DNA of 64,000 nucleotides from Epiperipatus broadwayi (Eukaryota > Onychophora > Udeonychophora > Euonychophora > Peripatidae), in NCBI GenBank assembly GCA_028023455.1, contig JAQFVV010006216.1:2268445-2332444 (forward strand), read 5' to 3'. The notes under the pieces were generated by a model. The model saw only the letters and a program-made list of their open reading frames with translations. It searched no databases and was not told the DNA's origin. This document shows, in pieces, positions 35,447 to 47,372 of the stretch (positions are counted from its first letter, which is position 1; the number at the start of each line of letters is the position of its first letter). Position numbers and translations under genes: made by a program.

Positions 35447-38400
35447 CTTATTAGTTTTAAAACTTTGATTCATATTTAATTCACACATTCTGATTATGCA
35501 ACATATATATATATTTGATTCTGTTCATGACATATTGGTTTACTAAAATATTTCATTTCTAAATTTGCATGGGGATGTTGGATAGATCTTTAAATTGACT
35601 ATTTTCCAAAAATTTACATTAAAATGTTTACCTTGGCAAGCCATAAAAAGAAAATATGTTCTTTTCATCAACTTCTACTTTATATATAAAATAAATATAA
35701 ATGAAATCAGTGACAATTTTTTTGTTGCTAAGTATTACTTGAATATGGCACACAATCACAAAATATTCATCTTTTAAACTTAGATATTGGGCATATTCAT
35801 AATTTATTTAACTTATTAAATATTGAAGAGTCTATCCTCTGCAATGAGTTTCAGTATTGTGTTGACTATATATTCAATAACAATTATATCATAAAGCAAT
35901 AACAATGACTTATTCTTTTAATAATAAAAAAATTAATATATCTGCTGAATTGTATAAAATATAATGTTTTAATGTGTGGTAATATTATTATTTTATTAAT
36001 TTTTTTGAAGCATATAGAGTCACTGAAGTACATCAAAAATGTTTCAAAAGAAAATTAATATTTATATTAGTTTTTATTTTTTTAAAGTATGTCCATTTTA
36101 TATTAATGAAAGTTTAAAGCAATCAAATAAGAATACTTACATTTAGTTAATTTATCAAGCATATATATATAAAGCGAATGTCTTTTAAATGAAGATTTAA
36201 AATACTATCTTTGGATTTATGTGTTTATATGAACCATTAAATCAAATTAAATCTAACTAATTACTTTTTATACAATTATTTTATTGCAGCAATAATAAAA
36301 GTAATACAACCATGTTACCATTGGTATTATTTTATTTTCAGTATTATCCATTGTGATTTTTTTTCCCTCTAGTTTGACTTTCTTTATTCTTCAGGCCTAT
36401 GATCATTACTTTGATAACATTACTGAATCAATCTAGTAGCTTTGCTTTGATCTGGACTCCTAATGGTTTTGAATTGTCTTAGCAATTTGAGATTTTAAGG
36501 GTCAGTCATGAGAAAGAAAGAAGAGTGAAGTGAAAATTATTTTTTCATTTCTTTAGAAATATAGTTAATGATGAAAAAGATCTAAGTCTTCTTCCTTCTT
36601 CATTGTTCCTTTTCAGCAATCCATGTAATTTATAAATAACCAAGTATATAAAGACATTTTAATATTTTATCACTTCTAAAGGAGCAAAACTTTGTTAGCC
36701 TCATCACTTCAAAGATTTTGTTTTTCTAGAATAATAATAATGCATTCAGTTATAATATGTTTTTTGTTCTATAAAATAAACATTATAAATATAATATTAA
36801 ATACATTTTATAGATCTATTTTATTTATATTTTATTTCTTCTATAAGTAATTGATTAAAATGATTTATTTATTATTTATTTTTATTGCTACATTTATCAT
36901 TAGAAATATTTTTTGTCCAATACATGAACATATTGATGTGTGCACTTATACCCACTCAACATCCATGTTTGCAACTTCACTGCTCCCACATTTAGTTTTG
37001 CCATTCATGAATGAGAAAAAAAAAAGTGCTTTATTATTGTGAAAATTATTATTTCCTTATATTTGTAATTTGATCTAGTTATTTAATCGCACCAGTGAAA
37101 ACTAATTGAATAGCTTTGCAAATATTTTGTTTTCTATTATTTTTTATATAATTATTTTTTCTTTCAATAATTTATCTTGAGGCCATCAGTTTCATTATAT
37201 AACATATATCAGAAATAAATATAGATCGTATCTCATTACTTTGACATCATTGGTCCAAACCTCTTTATAGATTCATTGAATTTATAAAAATAAATACATA
37301 ACTATTTTTATTATGTATAATGAAAAATACCTAAATATTAAATATAAAGTATTAGCACAATTTAAATGTATCTTTTTGTCAAATATTTCTTTAAAAAAAT
37401 ACCTTTAATAAAAATAAAATAAATGAATTTTAATTCAATATGGTAATAAAAATAGTATCTCATAAAATTGATGGATAAAAATGCTTGAAAAAGTATTCTT
37501 ATAATATATTTGTTTAACTTACTACTGTAGCATATACATTTCAAAAGGAAAATTTATTCACAAACCATAAGAATCATTTACAAAAAAAAAAAGGACATTT
37601 ACATAACAATCTCAATGGAGACCAGCTAACAAAATCGGAGGTTAGGCTTGTATACATAGAAAAAACAATTGATTTCATATCAATTACATTAAGACATTAG
37701 TTATCACCAGAAATTGAAGACATATAACTTCCCATTCCAGAAAGCATAGTTGTGGCCCATTTACATTAATCTGCTCATATATATCACATATATGATGGTG
37801 TTACACATATAAGTTTGTTTAATTTATGAACATGTAGACAATGATTAAAAACCATATTTGGCCATTTAGTCTAGAGCTTTATCTTACCAAGTGAAGAGCA
37901 CTTCCAATGTTTCTGTGTGTATTAATTTAACATTTAAATTTTGAGAGATTAGTCATTATGAACCATATATGATAGCCCTACACTTTACTTATATAGATCA
38001 TGAGGTTAGCCAATCCAAATAATTTAATGAAAAAACTAAATAAATTTAAGTTTATTACCTATTTACATTTACTTTTTTGTGGAGAAATGAATTTTTAAAA
38101 GTAAAAAAGGTGGCATGACAATAAAGATAGCACATTATAAAAGTGGCTAATAAAATATTTAAAGTATTTATACAATTTATTATTGTAGAGAATATTGCTT
38201 TAAAAAATTAATTTAAGGGAGGAAAGGGGTTCATTAATTATTTACATTTTCTTGATGACAAAAAACTTTGCGTTAATATGAGACAGAAAATTCGTAATAA
38301 AATTTTTAGTCTTCTTCAAACATTGATTCAGAAATTGAGATCTAATATAGAAGGGATTAGATTCATTGACATTCATTTTCTATTGACATTTGAAATGAGA

Positions 38401-41400
38401 ATAACTGTTTTGCATAGAAGTGCTTTTTTTTTGTTTTAGACTATCATATGAAATTGTGAATTTTATACAGCTTAAGAATAAATTTAACCCCTTTATAACA
38501 ATATATTATAAATATTGAAGTAAAAACTTGCTTTTCTTTTTATTCTGTCTGATGTAATAGCATAGAAAGTTTCTACCATATTTTTACTATGAAAATAAAC
38601 TTTTAGCATAGAATTGCAAATTTTTTGTTTCTATGTATGCAGCCATGAATTTCTTAGACCTTAAATTAAGAATAAGTTTAACTTCTTTATAAAAATATAT
38701 TATGAATATTATACTTTGACAATGTGCTTTAATTTCTGACATTAAACCTACCATTATATTTTATAATTTTATTTGTACTGAAAATGAACATTTTGCATAG
38801 AAGTGAAAGTTTTTTAGTTTTGTATATCAAGTACAAAACAACATATAAATAAAAATAATTAATTTTATTTTTCACAATTTAACTTTTTATTGATATAAAC
38901 ATGAGGAAAATGTAACACATGTGTATATTTTTGTGAAGCTATGTTGGTTAATCTGAGTGTTTGAAAAATAGAAAGATTAAAATTCATGTAGTTCAGAATA
39001 AAAGTAACTATTCTGAAAATTTATAGGTATAGTTATATTTAAAAAAATAATATTTTAAAAACATTAATATAGGATTCTTATGCATATCAAACTTGATTAC
39101 TATATATTAAAATAAGATTTATATATATACATGATAAAAAGTTACAAAAATAATTTCTCAGACAAGCAAATATCTTCATAAATTATAAAAAAAAAAAAAT
39201 TAAATATTAATATATACAAAATGTTACCTAATATGCAAGTGCTTATTGCTGCAAATTTGTAATCTAAATGAGAATTCAATTGCATGTACATATGTCTCCA
39301 TAAAGTCAGGCAGAGTACTTAGAAAACACAATACTCCAATTACCTGATAACATTTAATCACTAACTGATGGTGGTAGTTTACCATTGTCTGTTAAAGTTA
39401 TGTGTGCTTAGTTCTCTTCTCAAAAACAGAATAATTAATGTAACTATAATTAGTCAAGCAGTAACACTTAACCATCATTGAAGATAGTTTTCCATTTCTT
39501 GCTATTTTCTTAGCACAATTAGTTTCAGCAACTCTATTCTAAAACTGAACCATAAACATTAATGAATCCTTATCTTATTGAGATACATAAGCTATATTAA
39601 AAGATTTAATGACTTCCTTGGTTTTCAACATTAAAATATATAAAAGTCAATTATTATCATAATTAATAAATAAAAAATACTGAAAATCACTGTCATTTCC
39701 TTCAACTAACAAACTTTTTTTTAATAGATATATATTAAAAAGAGATAGAGTTCAATTTTCATTTGCAGATAAACAATAAAATATATTAATTTCTAAAAAA
39801 AAATTGATTTTATATATAAACATAATTTTTCACTCTCTCAGGTTTTTTGTTCAAAATCCTCTAATATAAAATAGCATTAACAGACATAATGTATATAGTT
39901 ATATCGAATGTAAATAATGCATGTATATGTATTTAAATATTTATATATGAGTATAAATAATTAGTTGATTTTTTTATATATTTTTGCATCTTTTATTAAT
40001 TTTAATCATTATTTGAAATCAGTTATTATTATTTTATCTTCCATAATATTATTTTTTTAATTATTGATAAGCATTATGTAAATACTTTAAATAAAATTTT
40101 AGATTAAAAAAGTAAAACAACAATAACATACTCTTATATTATGCATATACTTATATACATTTTTTTACATAATGTTTAAAACTGAAATGTATTTTAAATA
40201 TATGAGATTTTAACAATCCTTTGAAAATCTTAATATTTTAATTTATTTGATTTTAATGAAACTGTGTGCACATCAAACCACTTATTACATTATTTTATAT
40301 CAACAGTTATATAAATATTTCAATAATATTAGTATAAATAACAACCATCAACATCACCATTATTTTTTTATTATGGATAATGGTCTCATATTATTATTTA
40401 TTATATAGTTCTTTAAAATGAACTTTTTAAATGTATTGTACTAAGGATTTGCTTAATGTTAGTTTATTATAATCTTGTCTTAAACAATCATGTTCAAATA
40501 ATCCAGATTTAGAATAGATAATTATTCAGTCATATCATTCAATTAGTTCAATATTTCAAATTCATTGTTTATTGTCATTATTACTTAAATCATATCTCAC
40601 ATTTACATTAACATTACAATTAAAAGTTCATATGCTAATTTAATTCTCAAAGAGACTTCAGTCAAATAACAATTTTTTCTACAATTTTCTTGTCAGAAAC
40701 ATCTCTTGAAATTAATAAAGATAATTTTTCACTAGTGCCTGCCATAAGAATCTAATAAAAAATATTAATAATCCAAGATTAAACATATCCTTCACAGCAA
40801 AAAGTATTAATAAATTTTCTATCAGGAAATTATCACTGTTAAAAGTAAGAAATCTTAAGTTATGATCTATTATTATCTGGAAGAAAATTAAGATTAAACA
40901 ATGATGATAACATTTATTGCTTGTCATTAAATCTTCATATGCCCACATAGATTTAGAAAAAATAAATAATTCTTTAAAATTGGGAAGCTTTAAAAAACAT
41001 TATGACTTATTAAATATCATAGACTAAATTATTCCTTTTAGAAAAATATTGTGAAATTATTATTACATTCCAATTTTCTATGACTAATAATCCAAAAAAT
41101 GAATAGAGATTATGTCTATCTTCATTTAAAACAATAAAAATTCTGATCAACAAATGCAATACAATCAATACATACAGATTGTCAAAACTAACTTTGGGAT
41201 AGCTAATATTGGATCAAGTGTTGTCTAACCAATAAAGATAATATAAATCAACCAATATGTCATTATATGGTTTATAATTATATAATCTACTTTTGAAAAG
41301 TTATTTGCAGTACAATCTGGTATCCACAAAAAACTATTCAATGCTTATATAAAGCTTTTAATTAAAAAGACATTTACTGATTTATAATGAAAGACTGAAC

Positions 41401-41478
41401 AGTATGTAGTGTGCTATTATTAATACAGAAGAGAAATATATTCAAATGATTGCTTACTGATTTAAATAGCATACTTAC
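35447..41478. other. Long AT-rich stretch, probably intron or intergenic
   Basis: No confident gene or transposon in 6 kb. A reverse-strand frame at 40,662-40,751, after tttttattag, encodes ILMAGTSEKLSLLISRDVSD and KKIVEKIVI, then a stop. It could be a short terminal exon, but such frames are expected by chance. I looked for further LIG3 exons here and did not see any. Confidence 0.45.
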
Positions 41479-41621
41479 TTTGCTGATTTTTATCATATTG
41501 AGTTCTACATTTAATCTCTCAAGGGTTTTATCATCATGACCATTGCCAACTTTAGTGACTGTACACCATTTCCCACTACCTTGATCATAACATCCCATCA
41601 AAAATACTGACATCAAACCAC
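41479..41621 (-). CDS. LIG3: DNA ligase III exon (OB-fold part of the catalytic core)
   Basis: On the reverse strand the exon lies between an acceptor (attatag) and a consensus donor (AAA/gtaagt). It encodes GLMSVFLMGCYDQGSGKWCT, VTKVGNGHDDKTLERLNVEL and NMIKISK, with one partial codon in front (phase 1) and phase 0 at its end. This matches animal DNA ligase III after motif V, where the vertebrate protein has FLMGCYDPGSQKWCTVTK and HDD followed by LDMVKISK. LIG3 seals single-strand breaks in base-excision repair with XRCC1 and is the mitochondrial ligase. The exon is intact. No other LIG3 exon is visible in the window, so its introns must be long. The expected next exon (a PSKIPSWLK-type block) is absent from the visible downstream 40 kb, so a lone duplicated exon cannot be excluded. 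Confidence 0.9.
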
Positions 41622-41934
41622 CTATAATAAAAAAGATTTTTCATATTTTTCTAAAAAAAATTATAAACAACACATTTTTTTCAGTAAATTTATGTTAAAA
41701 TGAAATAAAAATTTAAATGTGTATATAATGGTATATTATATATGTTTCATTTTTATAGTAATTTTTCATTATATTGTAAGTGAATGAAATCTACGTGATG
41801 ATATTAAACTAAATTGTATACTAACTACTTATCTATTATTTCAACTTATTTACAATTTGATTGATTAAGAATTTATACATAAATAAATACAATATCATAA
41901 ATATTAAATAAAGTATAATTTTAAAAACTTTTAT

Positions 41935-41980
41935 CCATCTAAAAGTGCTTTTGACAAGCTTTGTAGTCTTTGTCAAATAA
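41935..41980 (-). ncRNA. Degenerate hammerhead-like motif at the end of a PLE
   Basis: The reverse strand reads TTTGACAAAGACTAC, aaagctt, GTCAAAAGCACTTTTA. It is the same layout as at 57.25 kb (TTGATAAAGACTAC...GTCGAAAGTATTTTTA). The GAAA box has become AAAA in this copy. Confidence 0.35.
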
Positions 41981-42139
41981 CACTTTCAAACTCACTTTCA
42001 AAATCTAACTTTCCCACATTTCATTAATTTTTACATTTGCTGCCTATCTGTTTAAGTTATGCCTCATTTATATATATATATTTACATAGCTTCTTTTATT
42101 TTCCTTTTATTATTGCTTCTTTCAATTTATAATATTTTC

Positions 42140-42152
42140 ACATTATCATACT
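42140..42152. repeat. Left target-site duplication (13 bp)
   Basis: acattatcatact is repeated exactly at 42,715-42,727. Keeping one copy rejoins the interrupted PLE frame (EYDN-VKIL). Confidence 0.9.
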
Positions 42153-42208
42153 AGTAATAGTAACAAGTCAGATGTCACATGACTTATATATAGCTTGCTC
42201 TTACAAAT

Positions 42209-42366
42209 ATGTAAAGTTAAGAGCGTGCTAATAGCTCTAAACAAGCTTTTTTTTTTTTATTTATGATAAATGCTACTACAAGAGAAGGCATTCAAATCAT
42301 TTTTATTTTAAATGGTCCCCATCCCCAGACCGGTTTCGACCTATGGGTCTCTTCAGTGAGGAGTTG
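42209..42366 (+). repeat. Left arm of the fold-back (158 bp)
   Basis: It starts atgtaaagttaagagcgtgc and ends cagtgaggagttg. It pairs with 42,560-42,718. Confidence 0.97.
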
Positions 42367-42369
42367 TGG
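42314..42369 (-). ncRNA. Hammerhead ribozyme motif on the reverse strand (left arm)
   Basis: The reverse complement has the same catalytic core as the forward motif: CTGAAGA, GACC-cata-GGTC, GAA, ACCGGT, C. The inner part of stem I (actcct with ggggat) is kept. The outer part is poorer because the arm's identity ends there (ccaca instead of gtccc), so this copy may fold less well. Confidence 0.6.
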
Positions 42370-42555
42370 CTTTAGCTAAATTAAAGAGCTAAGCCTACTA
42401 ATATATGGAGTATCTGAATTAAGTTCAGTCCCATATGATTTTTTTTTCAGTTGGAGAGCTAACTTTAAAGACATGTAGATGTCTAAAAGTTTCAGATCTT
42501 CTAACATTTATCTTTTAGATAAATGCTTTGCTTGAGTTGGTTTTTTAGATCTAAT

Positions 42556-42611
42556 GTCCCAACTCCTCACTGAAGAGACCCATAGGTCGAAACCGGTCTG
42601 GGGATGGGGAC
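42556..42611 (+). ncRNA. Type I hammerhead ribozyme, complete
   Basis: All parts of the consensus are present. Stem I is GTCCC/GGGAC outer and ACTCCTCA with TGGGGA inner, separated by a small internal loop (about aac / tg). CTGAAGA at 42,570-42,576 fits CUGANGA. Stem II is GACC-cata-GGTC (42,577-42,588), followed by GAA (42,589-42,591). Stem III is ACC/GGT (42,592-42,597) with no loop, and C17 is at 42,598, so cleavage is predicted between 42,598 and 42,599. A loopless palindromic stem III cannot close in one molecule but can in a dimer, as described for minimal hammerheads of retroelements. Activity is untested. Confidence 0.8.
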
Positions 42612-42718
42612 CATTTAAAATAAAAATGATTTGAATGCCTTCTCTTGTAGTAGCATTTATCATAAATAAAAAAAAAAAAAGCTTGTTTAGAGCTATTAGC
42701 ACGCTCTTAACTTTACAT
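42560..42718 (-). repeat. Right arm of the fold-back (159 bp)
   Basis: It is the reverse complement of 42,209-42,366, with one extra A in the homopolymer at 42,668-42,680. Confidence 0.97.
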
Positions 42719-42727
42719 TATCATACT
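42715..42727. repeat. Right target-site duplication (13 bp)
   Basis: acattatcatact matches 42,140-42,152. The first four bases also match the end of the right arm. Confidence 0.9.
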
Positions 42728-43045
42728 CTAAATTAAACCCATATATACATGATCTATTATGATCATAAAAAAAACCCATGGTGAAACATTATCATGTCCA
42801 GTCGAATTTTTAATTTTTTGAACTCTTTTTAATAACGTAAGCGCTCTTTAGTTCTTTTCTACAGTGTATATCTTGATTGTTCTATATATCCTATGTGACA
42901 TTTCTATTTCCATTTATATATAATGAAATTTTGATTTAAAAATGAAGTTTTAGCTTTTGAATTATTTATTATTTTGTTTAATCCAAGAGGTGCATAAAAT
43001 GCTATATCACATATATCTTTATATATTTCCCTTATAAAATTCAGG

Positions 43046-43175
43046 AAAGTGTTCCTAATGGATAAAAGTTTTTATAGATGTACTTTATATAATATTTATA
43101 TTACTGTATTTATTAATATTTAATTACAAGATTACATATATAAATTTGAAGAAATACAGACATCAAATAAAAATT
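43046..43175. other. AT-rich flank of the PLE
   Basis: No gene visible. Possibly more decayed PLE sequence. Confidence 0.4.
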
Positions 43176-43208
43176 ATATATATATATATATATATTTTTA
43201 TTTATTTA

Positions 43209-43246
<38 letters not shown>
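43176..43246. repeat. (TA)n microsatellites
   Basis: Two TA runs (about 43,176-43,195 and 43,212-43,245) are separated by tttttatttatttaattt. Confidence 0.95.
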
Positions 43247-46200
43247 CAAATAAATAAAAAAGCATTTAAATAACATAGTAAAGATAAAGGCCTCTCTTCG
43301 ACATCTCATAAAGAAATAGAAATAGTGAAGAAGTCATTAATCACAACTATGCAAATTATTAGATGGGTATGTGGAGTATTTTTCTATTCTTATTTTATTC
43401 TCTATCTAATAATAATTGGCATACCCATGCCCAAATCAATATTTGATACCTATCTCATTTGGCTAAAGGCCAGCTATCTGAACAAAAAAATCAAAAGACT
43501 GATTAAAATATTTTAAAAAATCCTAGATTTTATTAGCTTGACTCAACCTCAGGTCATAAGCATGATAAAAAAAGATGGCAATTATATATATATATATTGT
43601 GATGATCAAGTTTGTCCATTCACGTATCAGAGTTTAGAATCCAGGCAAAGAGACCAAGACTGACCAGTAGGAGATAGTAAGACCTAAAAACTGACCAAAC
43701 TTCAACTTACTCACCCGTGCTCCAAAACTCAAGACCGTACGGGTGACCACCTTGAAGCCACAGATAGCATATCCCTTTATTCGAGCCAGTGCAGATCAGG
43801 TAGAAACAATGAGACTTCAGGCCCAAAATGGTTCAAATGATTAATCTAACTATATATAAATTACAAAAGGGTCTTAGCAGCCTTTATTAATTAAGTATGG
43901 TTGAATTGAACTGGATCAATAATGAGATAGAAATGGATATAGGTTAATTTAAAATTACATTTATCAACTATTATAAATAATCCCGCATAATGAAAATATA
44001 TATATATAACTATTTAGCATATCAAATGGGATTGCACGCAGGCATTTGATTGACTTTAAAAATAACAAAATTTCTTACATACGAATAATAAGCGTATTGG
44101 CATACCAATCATTTACACTTTAATAAAACAAGTTTTTGGCTATCATGAATAAATTTGAAGGCATATATTTCAGAATAATCATGACATTATATCTAATAAT
44201 TATGCCATTTCCTATTCAAAGTTCGGTGGCTATTAGATAATTAGACTAAACCTGGAGAAACTTAACTATGCATTTTAGTTATTATATATATTTAATAGTG
44301 GGCATATAGACCAGTCCAAATAACTTTAGATCGAATGAATATTAAAAAAAAATACTTCAGAAAATGCTGAAAAATAAATATTAAAGAGATAAAGTTGGTT
44401 ATAAGATTTTATCAAATGTGCTATGCACAGATAAATATAATAATAAAAGTTGCTCTGCAGATCGATGAAAGTATCAAGGGTTCTTGCGCTGAGCGCTGGT
44501 ACCTTGGAACCAACCATTATGCTGCAAGTAAGAAACCTTTATTTGGTCCATAAGAGGCAGAGGGCTTATGTGCTCACCTGGCCTTTAGCTCAGGCTTAGT
44601 GACAGCATGACCTAAAGAAAGAAGTTGGGCTGGATTCACCGTGGCTCCATCTTAGATACGTATATAATAAAGCAGCAAAATGAAAATTATTTATGGATAA
44701 GAGATCACATCGGCCAAGCCAAAGGATACTGTATATAAATTTAAGACTATAATATACATGAACAATAGCTTATCAGCTTGATTTATGAACCAACTCTTAG
44801 ATAGCATGAGAGAAAGGTATGCTACTGATGTGAGTTATATATATAAACTTTATTTTATCCCGTTCAATCTATTAGGTTATTTAATAAAACCCTTAAGGAG
44901 GGAAAGTATATTTAAGGGATTTACAAAATAAATTTATAGGCAAATATACCTATAAATATACTCATGGTTACTCTAAGAATAATTAAATATTGCAAATTTT
45001 GAATTTATGAGCCACATTTAAAATTTATATCATTAATAATTTATAAAATAATAATGAGCACAAGAGGGTCGTTATTATTTAAAATAGAATTTCGAAACAG
45101 CGCGCAGCAAAATACACTATAATATAGAATAATATGAAGATTTGAAATAAATATCTTCTTGAAAATATTTGGAAATTAACAATAAGCAAAATAAAGAAAA
45201 AAATAAATATAATGCATTGATTTATTTAACACAGTAAATATTAAGTTTAATAATAGAAAACAGAAAAGTAGGTCTTTGATATCCCCTTTTTAAAATATTA
45301 CTATAAGGTAGAATTTAAATTCTCTTAACGTTAACAAAATTAGCAAAAGTAGGTCATTTAACCTCCTTTAAATATTATTTTCAAGTAGAAATTTTAGACA
45401 TATGTTCAACATGAACAATTTACATTTAAAATAGTTACATTGAGATATACTGAAAGAATAATTAATAAGGATTAATACAGAATTCTGCGGTTTTAATTTA
45501 AATTTTTACCGATATTTACATGGCTTGAATAACTGGAGTGAAGATGAGTTTTTTTTGGTGGCTTATGGCATTTTCCTTTTGAATTTGTTCAGCTAAAATT
45601 ATTCTGGCTGCATGTTGGTTCTTGTGGCAGCCTTGGATGGACCAAACTCAGATGTTTCTATGATGGAGAAAGCAGCAAAATTTGCCTTTCTTAACAGGGC
45701 ATCGCACAATTAATAGCTGGCCTAACTTCTAATGCAATAGTTCTTCAAAAATGGAGTTTCCTTATTCACAAGCTTAAATTTATGGCCCATTTATATTTTC
45801 CACTTCCTAGGCCATAACACCTTCAGAAATTCATATGCCTCAGGACCAAATAGCTTTTAATTAAATAAACCATTCAACCTATTGATAATGTCTCTGAAGT
45901 GCTAAAATTTCATTAACTTTAAAAATTTAATTAAACATATATAAATTATATACTTTAATTCCAATGTTTCAATCAAATTTTTAGGTGTTATTAATTTATA
46001 TGGCTTAGCAGATAGTAACAGTTTCCTGATTTATGGTAAAGTCTTTTTTTTTTCTGTAAACAACTTTAATTAGTAAAAATAGTTTTTTATTTTTGCCCAA
46101 TGCAGGTGTGGTCACCATTTACATTCTTGTTTACAAAAAAAAAAAACTCTTTTCTTTTAAAATACTTTTTTTTTATTTAGAAAATAATTTTGACAGATTT

Positions 46201-46380
46201 TAAACAAACCTTTATTTTGTTATTTATACTAAATATCAGAAAACCGTTTTTAAATATAAAAAACATTTGATATATTTTTAATAAACCTTAAAATATTTTT
46301 TATCTTCACACCACCCCTGTATAGATTAGATTATCCATCCACATATGAATATAATACAAATATAAATTCAGAATTGTCTT
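43247..46380. other. Intergenic or intron sequence with GC-richer pockets of unknown origin
   Basis: Pockets at 43,597-43,830 (cacccgtgctccaaaactca), 44,440-44,660 (ttgcgctgagcgctggtacc) and 45,590-45,720 (tggcagccttggatggacca) stand out from the AT-rich background and look like old transposon pieces. A 63-codon reverse frame at 44,326-44,517 (MVGSKVPALSARTLDTFIDL) starts in one of them and decays into low complexity. I could not assign any of them to a family or find paired terminal repeats. Confidence 0.4.
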
Positions 46381-46894
46381 ATAAATTAATAAAACATTTT
46401 ATAACCTATTATGAGCATTTCTATGCTATAATTTTATCAATCCTGTCTAACTATAGCGTACTTTCATATGTGAACAAAATAATGCCATTTAGGTGCCCAA
46501 GATAGCAAATTTAACTGCTCTTGAATTTATAATATTTTGACTTTTAAAATAGGTTTGAAACTAGATCAGACAAGTAGGTCATTAGGTTAATGGTGAAATG
46601 CAAAGGGATTGGAAGGTTTCTGTTTCAATATATATATATAAATTAATAAAATATTTTATAGCCTATTATGAGCATTTCTACGCTATAATTTTATCAATCC
46701 TGTCTAACTATAGCATACTTTCATATGTGAACAAATAATGCCATTCAGGTGCCCAAGATAGCAAATTTAACTGCTCTTGAATTTATAATATTTTGACTTT
46801 TAAAATAGGTTTGAAATTAGATCATACGAGTAGGTCATTAGGTTGATGGTGAAATGCAAAGGGATTGGAAGGTTTCCGTTTCAATATATATATA
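46381..46894. repeat. Tandem duplication, 257-bp unit, two copies
   Basis: Units start at 46,381 and 46,638 with ataaattaataaaa(c/t)atttt, and both end ggaaggttt(c)(t/c)gtttcaata followed by a TA run. Only about ten differences are visible over 257 bp, so the duplication is recent. The unit has no coding content. The TA run at the junction is a likely site of slippage or unequal exchange. Confidence 0.97.
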
Positions 46895-47100
46895 TAAAAA
46901 ACACCAAAACTGTCTAATACTATACTAGTAAAAATAAAAATGCAAAACCATAAAAACAATACAATACTAGATTAAATCCAAAATTTTACCAAAATCTTTA
47001 CACAACCATGGCTTCATCTACTACAAATAGACCTTCTCAAATGAAAATCAAACTAAAGGAACAAAACAATTATATACAAACAAACAAACCTTCCCATAAT

Positions 47101-47372
47101 TCATTTCAAACTCCACCTTCCCTTAATATGCAAAGAAGTCTTCATAAGATTGATAGCCTCAGATTCAAAAAGTTTTATCATCAAAGTCTCCTTTATTCTT
47201 CTTTTTAACTCATTCTTTTCGTAAAAAATAGCCGAAGCATTGTTAAACAATATTCTATGACTGGTATTCAATTCATAAATATGTAAAGCTGTGTTAAAAT
47301 ACCTATGTTTAACTCTACTTATATGAACCTTAATCCTTGCATTAAGGCTAAACTTATTCTATATTGAATTGG
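47101..47372 (-). pseudogene. PLE GIY-YIG C-terminal fragment of a different subfamily, reverse strand
   Basis: The reverse strand reads SLNARIKVHISRVKHRYFN (helix with catalytic Arg, reached after a frame break), TALHIYELNTSHRILFNNAS, then AIFYEKNELKRRIKETLMIK with the conserved Glu, ending KGRWSLK and a stop at 47,101-47,103. The N-K-RR-E pattern is the GIY-YIG C-terminal half of PLEs, but the residues differ clearly from the 25/42/57-kb subfamily. The forward 66-codon frame over the same bases is a shadow. Confidence 0.7.

Larger units (their letters stand above)
42153..42714. mobile_element. 562-bp fold-back insertion with hammerhead-bearing arms, probably a PLE-type non-autonomous element
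   Basis: The parts in order are a 56-bp extension (42,153-42,208), a left arm (42,209-42,366), a spacer of 193 bp, and a right arm (42,560-42,718) whose last 4 bp overlap the target duplication. The arms are almost perfect reverse complements; the length of one A/T run (12 versus 13) is the only clear difference, so the inverted structure is young. The extension belongs to the element because the 12-kb relative also has it. Each arm has a hammerhead motif in opposite orientation. There is no coding region. The architecture is that of PLE insertions, so movement by a PLE reverse transcriptase is inferred. Confidence 0.85.
41981..43045 (-). pseudogene. PLE GIY-YIG region interrupted by a fold-back insertion
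   Basis: The reverse strand from 43,045 reads IAFYAPLGLNKIINNSKAKT and then FIIYKWKCKCHIGYI-type sequence with stops, followed by LEKRTKERL (the GIY-YIG core and helix). FFYDHNRSCIYGFNLEYDN follows. The frame is then cut by a 562-bp insertion and resumes as VKIL..ERSNNKRKIKEAM, exactly the order seen in the related fragments at 25 kb (FENVKILHEERNHSKRKIKE) and 57 kb. The continuity proves that the inserted DNA is an insertion. The copy is broken by stops and lacks the reverse transcriptase. Confidence 0.8.

Noticed and set aside
42508-42702. Reverse-strand frame of 64 codons
   Set aside because: It lies within the fold-back arm and reads through the ribozyme and a homopolymer.
47008-47208. 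Forward frame of 66 codons (MASSTTNRPSQ...)
   Set aside because: It overlaps the reverse-strand GIY-YIG fragment and its left part is low complexity.
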